Shown: positions 11,340 to 22,865, counted from the first letter of the stretch. The stretch is DNA of 64,000 nucleotides from Platerodrilus igneus (GCA_036346225.1 JARFIW010001670.1:1798001-1862000), one strand, 5' to 3'. The notes: a model not told the origin generated them from the sequence alone. A program made the numbers and translations.

Positions 11340-13130
11340 AACAGTTAAATAACATTTATAATTAAAATCAAAACTAAAACTACTGGTCAAAAAACATACA
11401 GAAGAATTACACCACTAAAATAGTCATAGACATATACATTAGCAAAAACAGAATATAAAAACATAGTAGTCAATATTTAAAGTATTTTAGGTGTTAATCA
11501 ACTGGGCAACGTCTTCAATAAATGACCTTAGTGATGAATTAAATATATCAATATTTCCAGAGCATTTATTATAAAAATTATTATACAAATTGCACATTCT
11601 ATAAATAGGGGAATTCTTATATTTATTTGTACTAGCAGACTGTAAATAAAACATGATTCTAGTTCTTACTAATTTTTCTGGTACATGAATATTAATGTTC
11701 GATAAATTAACAGGGTCGTCTAATAAATAATTTAAGAGCTTAAACAGATGGATCAAGTCTGATTTTTTCCTATGTTCTTCTAACGATGGTATACTAAATT
11801 CTTTTAATAAATCTATATATGGGTAGCCCCTGGGGGGATAATTTTGATGCTTCTTAAAATAAAGAAATTTTAAAAATCGCTTTTGTACATTTTCAATTTT
11901 GGCAGACTTCTTATTATACTGTGGTGACCAAATTAGTGAACCATATTCTAAAATGCTCGTAACTAGGGTATAGTATAAGGTTATAAGACAGTCAATATTT
12001 GAAAATGAAAATGCGTTTCGAATTAAGAATCCTAGGGATTTCGCTGCTTTTTTGACTATATTATCAATATGATTTTCAAACAACAATTTGTTATCAAAAG
12101 TGATTCCCAAGTCATTAACAGATAGAACACGTTTAATTAAACGATTATTAATTTTATAATCAAAAGGAATTGGTACTTTATTATTTGTGTAGAACATCAC
12201 CGCACATTTTTCTTCATGCAAGAATAATTTATTTTTAGTACACCACTCTACAAGTATGTATATGTTATCTTGCAATGACATACAATCAGAAATGGAATTT
12301 ACTTTAGTGAAAATTTTCAGATCGTCGGCAAATAGTAGTTTTTTATTTGAGAAAATATAAGTTATGTCATTAATGAATAATAAAAAGAGAAAAGGATCCA
12401 GTATAGAGCCTTGTGGAACGCCACTGGGGAGGAGATGCAGTGCAGAATTATAACCATAAAATTCTACATATTGATAACGATCAGTAGATATGATTTAAAA
12501 AAGTCTAGCAATTTGTCTGAGAAATTAAATTGATCCAGTTTATGTAACAAGATCTTATGGTTAATGCTGTCAAAAGCTTTTGCAAAATCAAAATAAATTA
12601 CATCACACTGTGAATGTGAATTTAAACATCCAGATATGAATTGTGTAATGAAACATAAGTTAGTCATAGTGGACCTCTGTCTTAAGAAACCATGTTGAAA
12701 GTTAGTTAGATGATTTGATACTTGAGGAAGGAGACGATCGTATAAGATATGTTCAAAAACTTTACTAACATTTGAAATGATTGAAATTGGACGGTAGTTC
12801 ATCACTAAAGATTTATCGCCTTTCTTGAGTATAGGTTGAATTCGCGATATTTTCCAAACATTGGGAAATTTTGATTTACTTAAACATAGATTAAATATAT
12901 GAGCCATGCAATGACTAAGGCAGTGAGAAGAATCTTTAAGCAGGAAAGCTGGAATATTATCCGGACCGTAGCTAAAAGTATTCGGGAGTTTCTTACAGGC
13001 ACTAATTACGTCAGCCGATGTTATTTCGTGTATGTTTATAATATTGGAGAAACGTTTCACTTGTGGTACAGTTGGTGTATCCACGATTTGAACAGGGTAG
13101 CTACGAGAAAAAAATTCAGCACTTAGCAAC
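11340..13130 (-). mobile_element. Minus-strand LINE (CR1/Jockey-type), 5'-truncated
   Basis: Reverse-transcriptase half of a second LINE, read on the minus strand, with a likely 3' untranslated tail at 11340-11486. The 5' end stops inside the linker before the RT domain and abuts a pogo/jerky-like transposase fragment at about 13130. Its amino-acid sequence differs clearly from the LINE at 3747-11121, so it is a separate family. The exact 3' boundary is not visible. Confidence 0.65.
11487..13129 (-). pseudogene. Reverse transcriptase of minus-strand LINE
   Basis: Read 5' to 3' on the minus strand it shows YGPDNIPAFLLKD, KISRIQPILKKGDKS, NYRPISIISNVSKVFE, FDFAKAFDSINHKILL (motif A), then GVPQGSILDPFLFLLFIND (motif B) and LLFADDLKIF (catalytic FADD, near 12320), then VNDLGITFDN and a C-terminal region ending DVAQLINT at 11487. 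The two open parts (12464-13129 and 11487-12460) are in different frames. The break is a single-base change near 12487 (TCATATCTACTGATC on the minus strand). Everything needed for an RT core is present apart from that break; the endonuclease and ORF1 are missing. Confidence 0.7.
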
Positions 13131-13350
13131 TTCTTTTTTCTAGAATTAAATTCCACGAACGAGTCAGTTTAGTCAAGCTCACAGACGTCACACATTCATT
13201 AGAAAGTGATTTTTTACGATTTTTAACAATTGTTCTCACAATCGTTTCTGAGAATTCAAAATCTCGTCCCACACTTGAAGCTCTGCCTCTAGTACCCATC
13301 CTCCGTAACACTATCAACTTCATTTCTAAACTTAAGCTTTTACGTTCTTT
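13131..13350 (-). pseudogene. Pogo/jerky-like transposase, N-terminal HTH fragment
   Basis: On the minus strand an open frame encodes KERKSLSLEMKLIVLRR, GRASSVGRDFEFSETIVRTI, then LTKLTRSWNLILEK. This resembles the CENP-B/psq helix-turn-helix at the N-terminus of pogo, Tigger and jerky-type transposases, which binds the element ends. The match ends at about 13131 where the LINE begins, so the insertion removed or displaced the second DNA-binding domain and DDE region. The frame stays open upstream to 13608, but that stretch has only a hydrophobic run and no family match. Identification is by motif only. Confidence 0.5.
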
Positions 13351-13856
13351 CTTATTAGTTGGTGGTGTTTTCACAATTACGAATGTACTTATGTATGTTG
13401 GTACATACATACAAGAAACAGGTTCACCAATGTATGTATCGTATTCGCATGTTCTCAGAACAACAACTAAAGCAAGTGCAAGAAGCAAGAGCCATGCCAT
13501 TCTAATAGATGTTTGAAGGACGTAGCCTTCGATTGGATGGTCGCCCTCGCGTAGAATGGGACATTTTTGTGCAAAACTTGAAATTCGCATTATAATGAGT
13601 CTGTGCAATATGGGGTCTCATAAAGCGGAGTATTATTGTACTGAAATTTATGCAATGTGTTATGTTTGTTATATTGATTTAACCCTCTTTAAACAGACCA
13701 ATACCATGCAAAACACAGTATCCTATCAATGAACTTATATTACCACTCAAAACACAGTTACTTTAATTAGTAGAAAAGTACAATAAAAATTGAGTACAAA
13801 AATTGATTTAACATAAAAATGAACACGAAACAATTTTCTTATTAAAAATACATAAG

Positions 13857-13858
<2 letters not shown>
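13351..13858. other. No gene recognised
   Basis: The minus-strand frame extending to 13608 carries a hydrophobic stretch (MAWLLLLALALVVVL) that looks like chance. AAAACACAGT occurs twice (13706-13757), a motif that recurs near 18050-18240. Confidence 0.4.

Positions 13859-13893
<35 letters not shown>
13859..13893. repeat. (TA)n microsatellite, left part of split tract
   Basis: About 35 bp of AT dinucleotides. The tract continues at 16175-16216 beyond the mariner, so one (TA)n array was split by the insertion. TA at 13892-13893 is the left target duplication. Confidence 0.9.
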
Positions 13894-13896
<3 letters not shown>

Positions 13897-14369
13897 GGTG
13901 CCCACAATCTATCTCCGTATATGGGTAACTTTTTATTATAGAAGATACAATGTTGGTTAAATTAGCAAAGTTGAAGAGAAATTTACGAGTAGTATGATGC
14001 TTTTTGAAAACTCACCTAGATGCTCAACTTTTTAGATATTTGAAAAAACTGAAATTTGCCATTTTCTTCAAACGCTAATAACTTTTAACGGTTTAACCTA
14101 TAGAGAAAATAAAACTGCTTGTAAGGTAACTTTTACGTAGAATTCAATAGCGTATATGACAATTTTAATTGGAAATGGGTTTTCAAGCTACAAACATAAC
14201 CTCACTTTTTAAATGGAAACCATAGTTCAATATAACCCAAATGGAAAGGTTTTTCTTTTCTGATTACCCTGATGTAAGGGTTGATGTACTTATTTTCAGT
14301 AGTTTCTTCATAATAAAGAAAAACGATTTATTTATTTTGCGGACACCAAGGAGTCCATGGATACATATT
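13894..14369 (+). repeat. Mariner left terminal inverted repeat (476 bp)
   Basis: Pairs with 15699-16174. The two can be followed in register from CAGGGTGCCC to GGATACATATT with scattered single-base differences, such as CACCAAGG against CATCAAGG. This is much longer than the roughly 30-bp ends of classical mariners. Confidence 0.9.
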
Positions 14370-14533
14370 ACAAACAAACAAAATGTGTAAAATCAATAAT
14401 GGAAACACAAGTTTATTGTAACTAAATTTATTATAAACTAAGAAAAATAAAATACTTAACAAATAAACTATCCATACAATACAAATAACTTAATCAAAGG
14501 AAACAAAACTAATTAATGCGAATATGCCCACTC

Positions 14534-15600
14534 CTACATTAACATATGCTCAAAATGACCTCCATTAGCTTGCAAACACATTTCGCACCTTTTAATTAGG
14601 TTTTGGTGCACCTTATTTAACGTTTGTGGTTTTATACTTGTAATAGCTGCTGTAATACTATCTTTGAGTTGCTCAATGTTATTGGATTTTTAGCATACAC
14701 TACATCCTTTACAGTACCCCAAAGAAAAAATCCAGTGGCGATAGTTCTGGTGACCTTGCCAGCCATGGAACAGGACCTGCATTGCCAATCCAATTTGGAA
14801 AACTATTATCAAGATATTCAGAAACGCTTTGAGCATTGTGAGCAGGTGCACCGTCATGCTGAAAATATTTTAAGTTTTGCAGTAAATGAAGTGGCAAATT
14901 ATCGAGCATTTCTTGCAATTCGTTTTGTAGAAAATTCAAATAGTGTACACCATTTAAATTATAATTATAGAAGAAAGGCCCAAGTATTTTATTACCAAAA
15001 ATGGCACACCACACATTTATCGAAAATTGATGTTGATCCCGCCTTTCTTCTGTTAAATGGGGATTTTCCTGACTCCAGTAGACTGTATTTTTTCTGTTAA
15101 ACATGCCTTTGTTAGTAAATTTTGCTTCGTCGGTAAATATAATAGTGTGACTAAAACCAGGATTATTATTTGTTTCATTAAGAAACCACCTACAAAACTG
15201 TTGTCTTCTCTCACAATCCCCATGATACAGTGTATTGCTAACATGGGTTTTGTATGGTTTGTAGCGGTTTTGTTTTAAAATTAGGCGAGCTTTTCTGTAG
15301 AAGTAGCGCACTCAAGTGCAGTTTCTCGGGTGGACGCTGTTGGCTTAAAATTTATGTAGGCTAACACACGTTCTTCATCATCAGTTTTGAATTTTCTTTT
15401 ATCAGTACTGGGTTTTGTAAAAGCACCAAACCTTTTAAATTGTTTTCTAATTTAGAAAACAATCGTTTATCTGGCTGCCTTCTTTCCAAATATCTTTCAT
15501 AATACATATCACCAGCAGCATCACAATTTCTGTTACAGGCATAGTAACAAAAGAGCATGTCATTTTTTCGTCGTTTGTATACATTCTCTATTATAATCAA
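14534..15600 (-). pseudogene. Rosa-like mariner transposase, frameshifted
   Basis: Read on the minus strand: an N-terminal helix-turn-helix region (MLFCYYACNRNCDAA, YLERRQPDKRLFSKLENN), then the DDE/D core with IIFTDEAKF, INVWCAIFG, KYFQHDGAPAHN and RSPELSPLDFFF, and a C-terminal QANGGHFEHMLM stop at 14534. In the longest open stretch (14709-15311) the catalytic Asp are residues 61, 153 and 194, a DD40D spacing. Rosa-type elements are DD41D, and the deficit fits one lost residue in FPNWIG. At least three frame breaks occur (about 15435, 15305 and 14715), and probably another near 14680, mostly at short homopolymers. The enzyme would cut and paste the element at TA; as written it is not translatable in one frame. 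Confidence 0.8.
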
Positions 15601-15698
15601 ATAAATTTAAAGTCTTCTACACAAAATTTGCAACCCAGAGCAAATAAACACTTTAACTAATAATATCTGACAAATGCCAGTTGTTTTTGTTTATTTAA

Positions 15699-16171
15699 AA
15701 TATGTATCCATGGACTCCTTGATGTCCGCAAATAAATAAATCGTTTTTCTTTATTATGAAGAAACTACTGAAAATAAGTACATCAATCCTTACATTAGGG
15801 TAATCAGAAAAGAAAAACCTTTCCATTTGGGTTATATTGAACTATGGTTTCCATTTAAAAAGTGAGGTTATGTTTGTAGCTTGAAAACCCATTTCCAATT
15901 AAAATTGTCATATACGCTATTGAATTCTACGTAAAAGTTACCTTACAAGCAGTTTTATTTTCTCTATAAGTTAAACCGTTAAAAAGTTATTAGCGTTTGA
16001 AGAAAATGGCAAATTTCAGTTTTTTCAAATATCTAAAAAGTTGAGCATCTAGGTGAGTTTTCAAAAAGCATCATACTACTCGTAAATTTCTCTTCAACTT
16101 TGCTAATTTAACCAACATTGTATCTTCTATAATAAAAAGTTACCCATATACGGAGATAGATTGTGGGCACC

Positions 16172-16174
<3 letters not shown>
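15699..16174 (-). repeat. Mariner right terminal inverted repeat (476 bp)
   Basis: Reverse complement of 13894-14369. It contains TTGTGGGCACCCTG at its outer end. High similarity between the arms suggests a fairly recent element or gene conversion between them. Confidence 0.9.

Positions 16175-16216
<42 letters not shown>
16175..16216. repeat. (TA)n microsatellite, right part of split tract
   Basis: About 42 bp of TA dinucleotides continuing the array at 13859-13893. Confidence 0.9.
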
Positions 16217-16221
<5 letters not shown>

Positions 16222-16331
16222 TAAAATTTAGGAATCTATTCGTTATCAAACTCGAGTACCAAAATCTTTAACAAAGTCCTTCTCCAGCAAATTTACCTAA
16301 AAGTGCTGACGATTAGTTGACACCTAAGGTA

Positions 16332-17975
16332 CTAGTTTAGTTCTGCTTGCAGAATACCTTTAAGTGTAGCAATAATTTCAGCCTTTTTAAAACAATCAAA
16401 TTTCTTTGAAAGAAAATCTATTTCTATATATTGAACTTGGTCAAAGTTGCTTTTATAAGTTAGTTTTCTAGAATTGCATTCGAAACAAACTGCTACAATA
16501 TCACTATGAAGAAAACTGGATAAAGGATCATCTTTCTTTTTAGTTTGACGTTTCCGTTTTCCTATTTTCTAAACACCTGCACATCCACTACTTCCAGACA
16601 TTCTCGGCATTTTTAATGCTATTTTTAAGATCATCATAATTGTAGACATTTCCAACTTTTGACAAATTTTTTCTATGTTCCCGTGAACAGAATCAGCAAT
16701 CATGTGGGTATGCCCCTTAGTTAAATATTTGGTAGTTATACTATCCGGTCCTCCAGAAGTAACATGAACAATAATAATAGCAGCAGTAAATAAAAACCAA
16801 ATTTTGTTTTGGGCAGAACAGTTGTCTACCCAAAAAATAATGTCCACCGCATCCCTTTGGAGATGACGATGCTCTGCACACTTAGGTTTGTGGTTGTTTC
16901 ATACCACATGCTGCAGTAACTTTGTAACGTGTTGCGGTAATTTTCGGAAGCTCAAAAAGTGAGATTTAGAAGTGGACTGTATATATTTTTAATTTGATAG
17001 GTGTGAACAAGCACAAAATAATTAAATGTCTTTTAGACAAATCACTCAATTAAAGCATTTACTATAGCACTTACCTGTGGTTGTTTACGATGTGGTTCCA
17101 ATGCGAAAAAACTATGTAGCATCTAATTAACTCCACGTAGAATGTGTGAACACTATGCGGCATAGTCGCAACAGCATGTAGCACGTTGAAAAAACTATAT
17201 GCGGGTAATTAACAGCGGTTCCAACACACATTACATAACAAACTGTTTTTCACTACCAAACGAGAACTCTTATTCATGCAAAACGTGCACGATCGATGCG
17301 GTCAATTCAAAAGCCAAACGAAAACTTGTAGAAACGTGGATTTTCCAATCGATACCCAGTTGTTGAAGGATGCGCGCTAGCAACCGCGCTCCGACACTCA
17401 CTTCACTGGCTGTATGCTATGGTAAACTCAAGGATTTTCCACTCTAACTAAATTTTGAATACGCGCAACATTTAAAAATAAGCAACAAACTCAATGGGAT
17501 AAAATTTAGCTTTAATTATTTTACATAAAGACGGAACAAACTTGTATAGGGCGAATATTTTTTAGACCAGCAAATGTTTCATTAAAACACACCAACCTAC
17601 TTTTAAAATAGCAATCTTTAATACCTGGCATTGTAGGTAATAAAATAACTTTCTGGTGATCTATGGAATACACTCATAACCCTGAAGACTCTGGACGATC
17701 TTTATCTTTAGCATATTCTTTTGATGCTTTTTTGCGCTTTCTGTATGAGATTCAAACTTTCCTCCAGTTCAGTATTACTATCTGCAGCATTTGAGTCTGC
17801 TCTTGACTGCTATGTTAAACAGTCGATACCAGTATCATTTAGGAATATGAAACGAAATGTTCATTTGTTTGAAAGTTTCCCTGTATGTTTCTCGGCCACA
17901 AATTGCACCAGGATGTTTCGATTTAAAATCAGCTAACATTTTATCGATATTTAATTCTTTTGGTAATTATCTTAT
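16332..17975 (-). pseudogene. Decayed transposase-like protein with VDNCSAQNK motif
   Basis: Minus-strand segments in order: ELNIDKMLADFKSKHPG and RETYRETFKQMNISFH (17830-17975), VYSIDHQKVILLPTMPG and CYFKSRLVCFNETFA (17565-17670), IIFWVDNCSAQNKIWFLFT (16785-16850), KYLTKGHTHMIADSVHGNIE (16670-16730), and a C-terminal part with YIEIDFLSKKFD ending QAELN at 16332. These match a multi-copy insect family of uncharacterised proteins with an RNase H-like fold, whose hallmark is D-N-C-x-x-Q-N-K plus G-H-T-x-M-x-x-D-S. They are commonly thought to be transposase-derived. Stops and frame changes separate the blocks. About 650 bp of non-matching DNA lies between 16920 and 17560, with a GTAAGTG donor-like site on the minus strand near 17080. 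Name and function are not established. Confidence 0.55.
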
Positions 17976-19336
17976 ATTTGGTTTACTAAACATAACCCAG
18001 TAACTTCTTGACAGGATACATTTACTGGGTTTTGATCAATGACAAAGTAGTAATTGTGTTTTGGAGTGTATTGTTATGAAATTTTGCACTTACTGTGTTT
18101 TGCAGTCAACAATATCTTATATCTACAGCAAGATATATGTCTAGACCAAGCCAAATGTATAAAATATTACACAGTAAGTGCAATAATGAAGGAATCCCAA
18201 ATTTCATAAAGATGTCAGATAATGTGTTTTGCCTTAGTATGGAGGGCTTATCTAAAATTTAAAAAAACATTATTAGGGATATGTTCTCAACACAATACTT
18301 AATTTTGCATACTTTTTTCATAGACAAAAACCACTTTTAAGATTTTTGGTTAACTGTCCTCAATACTATGACAAAAGAATAGTTATAAATCTTGTGATAT
18401 GTTTAGGATTGGTGGTTAAGTGCTATCTACAAACGTTTAGTTGGTACCAAGGTAGTTCCATGCCATAGTGTTTCTTCTTCATTGGTTCGCCTATATTGCC
18501 ATTGTGCAGCTAGCGGAATTTTATCTACTATTGGCCCTTCAGTTACAGGTAATTTATGAAGGATACTGCAAACATACTTAAATTTAACTTAGTTTTTGGA
18601 ATTAACATGCAAAGTACCGAAGCAAAAATAAGGATAGAAGGTAATTTACCAGTAACAGAATATCTGGTTTCCCAAAAGGTTTTGGCGTATATATTGACAA
18701 CACATTTAAACTTATTGTCTAAGTATATTAAAAAATATTGTAATTAAAATTATACTAAACATTTTCTGTTTAGGATTATTATGTTAAATGATGAAATATT
18801 AAGTCTACTGCCAAATGGTGAAGTACCTCAATTTAAACCCAAAATGTTGGATTCGCAACCATATCTTATTATGCCTCCATACTCGTTGGTATTTTGGGTT
18901 ATTCCAAGTCCATTGCTATATTATTGTCCATAATCTTTTTAGTTTTTATTGCAGTGTTTATAATAATAAATATTTGTATATTTTGTTCTCTTTATGTCAT
19001 CTACATATAAATTAACCAAACAGTACATTGTGTAAGACCTCAAACAGTAGTTTTTATTTTATGTTTACCTACTAAGTACATTAATATTGTTTCACATACT
19101 AACTCCAATAGTCGAAACATCAAACCTGTTTCCAAATTAGAGCTAAAGTACCCCAACATAGTATTCTGGAGCCCCCTTAAGAGCGGCTATAGAAAGACTT
19201 GAGAATACGGACTAACGAGAGAAGTTTGCATGAATGAAATGTCAACACAACAGTTAACCTTACTTTTGGATATTTATGGTGGTTGTGTTTCAAACTAAAC
19301 TTGTTACAGGCGATTTAGCAATCGTCCTGTACATGG

Positions 19337-19340
<4 letters not shown>
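17976..19340. other. No gene recognised
   Basis: AT-rich. TGTGTTTTG-type motifs recur at 18052-18240 and match in reverse the AAAACACAGT motifs at 13706-13757. Short open frames at 18556-18747 and 18815-19015 have no recognisable features. Confidence 0.4.

Positions 19341-19397
<57 letters not shown>
19341..19397. repeat. (TA)n microsatellite
   Basis: About 57 bp of TA dinucleotides. Confidence 0.95.
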
Positions 19398-19399
<2 letters not shown>

Positions 19400-20920
19400 C
19401 GTGTTTAATAATTGTACAAGAGGTGATGGTAATTATTTGTTTATATAAAATAGGTATATAATTTATAATGAATTTCTAAAGTAGTTTCTGAAGACTATAC
19501 AAATAGTTTAAATTAATTTCAGTTACCATTCAGGTTTACAATTTTGTAGGGTTACGTCTGTTTAGATTCATCGATGCCATTGTGTTTTAAATTTGTAGTT
19601 GAAGTTATTGCACGATGGGTATAATAGGAAATAATGTAGATAGATTAGCTTTTAACAATCAACAGTGGCGTATGTAAAATAATTTCATTAAATTCAATTT
19701 TCGTTTACCTGTAAGAAATTATATTCAGTCTTGTTTAAGGAGTATCGAGGTTAGTAATAGTTTTGCAGTAGGGTACAAGTTTGTTCCATATTTTTATTCA
19801 GCATAAAACAATATTTGTAGTAATTTGAATCCTTCTTAAAATTAACGACGACTATGTGACAGGTATGGTTTTATCGTGTTATCAGTTGTTTTCGACAAGT
19901 GAATGCTCTCTTTGATTTTACACCTTAACAGAGCAGCACGAATGGTTTGGAGCTCTTCCTAATTGTAATTCAAATTTATTATTTGAAAAGTAAGTCATCC
20001 GTATTAGTTATTACGGGATATTATTAGTGGACTTCTTAGAGTACAATAAGTATTTATTATTGTATTTAATGGGATTGTTCCCGATTTGTAATTAACCAAT
20101 TTCGTGCGAGAGGAGCATGCTTGTAAGTATGGCGGCACGCCATGTGCATTTCCTAAATTGATTATTTTAGGTACCCTTTATATGTTTCATGTAGTTTCAA
20201 TTTTTAACGTTTTGTACTGGTAATATTTTAATAGTAATTCTGATTGAATTAACTACATTTAATTTTCGTTACTCGAAAATTTGAGTTTGGTATTAAGAAC
20301 TTATTGGGTCATCGTTGGTTCGATGTTTCGGCTTTATTTTGGAAGTTATCTTCGTGGGAAAGTGCTACATAGGGGAGATCCTAATTAACCCCATTCCTAT
20401 CACCAGGAGCAGAAGAAGTACACGACACCAGTCTTGAGGTTCGTGGAATTTCGTAGCGTATCTGCTAAGTTGATCCTGAGCCGAGGTTATTGTACTTACA
20501 TCAAGGTGTTCCACCGAATTAAATCACGTTTGGTATCGTAATGTATATATATATGATTAATGTTCCCCAAATGCATGCACTTGGCCTTTGATATTTTGTT
20601 TAAGAAATTTATAAGTAAATGTTTATAGTAAAATTATTAGAAAAGAGTAAAAGATACCACAGGCCAATCTAAATCTATATTTATTTTATATTTTTGTGTA
20701 CTTTTATAGGGCCGATGGATCCGCTGTGGTATATGGGATTAGGCTCAGAATAAAGTTAGCCGGTAATTTAGAAATAGAGTAAAGCAGTAGGTAGTGAACA
20801 AGATTATTCATCGTGGTGGTGAGTAGAGGTATTTATTCTGCTTCAACTTGAGTAAGCAAGTGGTGGTAATATTGGAAATTGTCATTATACTGTTGATCTA
20901 AGTACTTAAGAGATTTAAAG
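19398..20920. other. No gene recognised; possible repeat remnant
   Basis: A moderately GC-richer stretch at 20320-20520 (TTGATCCTGAGCCGAGG, GGTTCGTGGAATTTCG) has the feel of untranslated or LTR-type repeat DNA, but no second copy, termini or reading frame could be found in the window. Confidence 0.35.
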
Positions 20921-20932
20921 TGTTTTATATTA
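20921..20932. repeat. Target-site duplication of foldback 1, left
   Basis: TGTTTTATATTA, exactly repeated at 21465-21476 on the other side. Confidence 0.7.
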
Positions 20933-21464
20933 TTCTTCTTAATCTTGTTTGGGAATTAAACCACTCATAGTTTTTAAAATCTACTTTATTTACGTTTCGA
21001 TCCATGACCTAGGATCGTTGTCAAAATAATAAAAACTTCAAGTTTGACATTTATGACATAAATTGAAGGTGACTTTGATTTATTGATGTTCAAAATATTT
21101 GGTTTGAGTACACTACGTAAAAATTTTTAAAGTTTAAAGAATGATTGCCTTCAATTTGTGTTATGGCCTGGGACCGACTAAGAAACTAAGAAAAGTCGGT
21201 CCCAGGCCATTACACAAATTGAAGGCAATCATTCTTTTAAACTTTAAAAATTTTTACTTAGTGTACTCAAACCAAATATTTTGAACATCACTAAATCAAA
21301 GTCACCTTCAATTTATGTCATAAATGTCAAACTTAAAGTTTTTATTATTTTGACAACGATCCTAGGTCATGGATCAAAACGTAAATAAAGTAGATTTTAA
21401 AAACTATGAGTGGTTTCATTCCCAAACAAGATTAAGAAGAATACTAAACAAACCACAACAAACA
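20933..21464. mobile_element. Foldback element 1 (inverted repeat ~245 bp arms)
   Basis: A near-perfect palindrome (20931-21443): TTCTTCTTAATCTTGTTTGG runs in, the centre is GGGACCGACTAAGAAACTAA with a loop of under 20 bases, and the second arm mirrors the first to CCAAACAAGATTAAGAAGAA. A 21-base single-sided tail (ACTAAACAAACCACAACAAA) follows on the right only. The unit is flanked by the 12-bp direct repeat TGTTTTATATTA (20921-20932 and 21465-21476). The arms carry GACAACGATCCTAGGTCATG followed by GTAAATAAAGTAG, the kind of 3'-terminal text seen around Penelope-like elements (recalled, not verified). No coding sequence. Confidence 0.8.
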
Positions 21465-21476
21465 TGTTTTATATTA
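21465..21476. repeat. Target-site duplication of foldback 1, right
   Basis: TGTTTTATATTA, identical to 20921-20932. Confidence 0.7.
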
Positions 21477-21974
21477 CTTGTTCTAAAGTCTTGACAGTCT
21501 TAATTTTGAAAATATACTAACACCCCTCCCAGGGTGGTAGTAAACTGTTATACACAATAATGGAAAATGTTGCATGCTTTAATTTTAATGAAATCTTACT
21601 ATTCACTTCAACATAATATTGTGTACTGATTCTGTTCATTAAACACATAATAAAACTGACAAGTCACATAAAAATAAGATTTATGCCTCTTTGAATATTA
21701 TGGCGCTACTTACCTTGTAAGGTTTCGAAAGTTAATTAATTTTAGCTAGACTCTCACGTCTGTCTCTAGCAACCCCCCTCCCTGTTTTTAACATATTTTA
21801 TTATACTAAATGGCATGCGCCAACTGTCAAAGTTAAAATTTAATGGCAATATTTAAAGTTAATATATTGTACCAGCTATAAAAAATTTTTGAAGATGTCA
21901 TGAATATGTGTAAAAATTTTGGAATTTCGGAGATTTTTTGCATATGTACTGGTCACCATAAATAAATGAATATT
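21477..21974. other. No gene recognised
   Basis: AT-rich DNA with a C-rich patch (AACCCCCCTCCCTG near 21770). No reading frame or repeat boundary recognised. Confidence 0.4.
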
Positions 21975-22500
21975 CATCATTATTAGATCTTCAGTCCTGG
22001 AACTGGTTAGAAGCGTACCTCCATTGTTTCCTATTTTGAGCTAACCTACACATTTTCCTGAAATTCCCACAGCCTACATCTTTCACTATCTATGTGCAAT
22101 AGTTTGATCTAGGTCTACCTCTACCTCTCTTTTTTTCCTATCTCTGTTTATACTATATTCCACACTATTCTCCAAATACCTTAGAACACGTCGTGTCCTA
22201 TTTATCCTTTTTTTTTGTTTTCCACAGACATTCTTCTTCCCCAAACTATTTCTAAAACCTCTTTGTTATTAACTTTACTTTCCATGCTATCATCATCAAA
22301 CATCTGAAACACCATATTCTAAAAGATTTCTATCTTTTTTCTGTCTACTTCTTCTACTGTCCCCATTTCATAGCCGTACAGTTCGGTGCTCCACAAATAT
22401 GCCTTCAACAATTTGTTTCTAGGGTTGTTGTCTTCGAACATAGCAGCTGCTCTTTCCTGTTAAATACAGCTCAGCTCCCTTCTATTATTTTCCTAAATAT
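21975..22500 (-). pseudogene. RTE-like LINE, C-terminal fragment A
   Basis: Minus-strand reading gives RKEQLLCSKTT, KAYLWSTELYGYEMGTVEE, KVNNKEVLE, RTRRVLRYLENSVEYS, RGRGRPRSNYC and IVKDVGCGNFRKMCRLAQNR. This is the region after the RT core in RTE-type LINEs, usually written VWS.ALYG.E.W...RGRPR..Y..QI..DVGC. Stops and frame changes are frequent. It is a second partial copy of the sequence at 22700-23400, in the same orientation. Confidence 0.6.
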
Positions 22501-22852
22501 ATACCTTATTTCACAGACATTCAGTGGTATGTAAAGGGGTTAAGCAACCTGAGGCTACCAAGATCCCCCAACACTTAGATCTTTGACGAATTAATAGTTT
22601 TCCAATAGATCCTTTCACACAATCAACATTGAATGAGAATATTGCAAAACAAACACCTGATAATAATCAAGGTTAAGGTACAATTATTTTTTTTCATCGT
22701 TAGATTTTCCGACTTGGAACTAGTGGGATGTGTACCCCATTGATTTCTATTCTGAGCTAGCCTACACATTTTCCTGAAATCTTTGACTATCTGTGTGCAA
22801 AGTTTAACCTAGGTCTACTTCTACCTCTCTTTTTTCCTATCTCTGCTTCTAA

Positions 22853-22865
22853 TATATTCCACACT
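22853..22865. repeat. Target-site duplication of foldback 2, left
   Basis: TATATTCCACACT, repeated exactly at 22998-23010. In the uninterrupted fragment A the sequence occurs once (near 22150). Confidence 0.75.

Larger units (their letters stand above)
13894..16174 (-). mobile_element. Rosa-like mariner transposon, complete ends
   Basis: 2281 bp beginning CAGGGTGCCCACAATC and ending in its reverse complement, flanked by TA dinucleotides (13892-13893, 16175-16176) as expected for Tc1/mariner integration. The terminal inverted repeats are each 476 bp (13894-14369 and 15699-16174) and differ at only a few positions. The transposase lies on the minus strand between them. Structure and target site are seen directly; the rosa-like placement rests on the transposase motifs. 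Confidence 0.9.

Noticed and set aside
13351..13608. Hydrophobic, signal-like stretch upstream of the pogo-like fragment
   Set aside because: It lies in the same open frame but lacks any family similarity and would be out of place in a transposase N-terminus.
15053..15278. Short frames on both strands within the mariner
   Set aside because: They are other-frame readings of the transposase gene.
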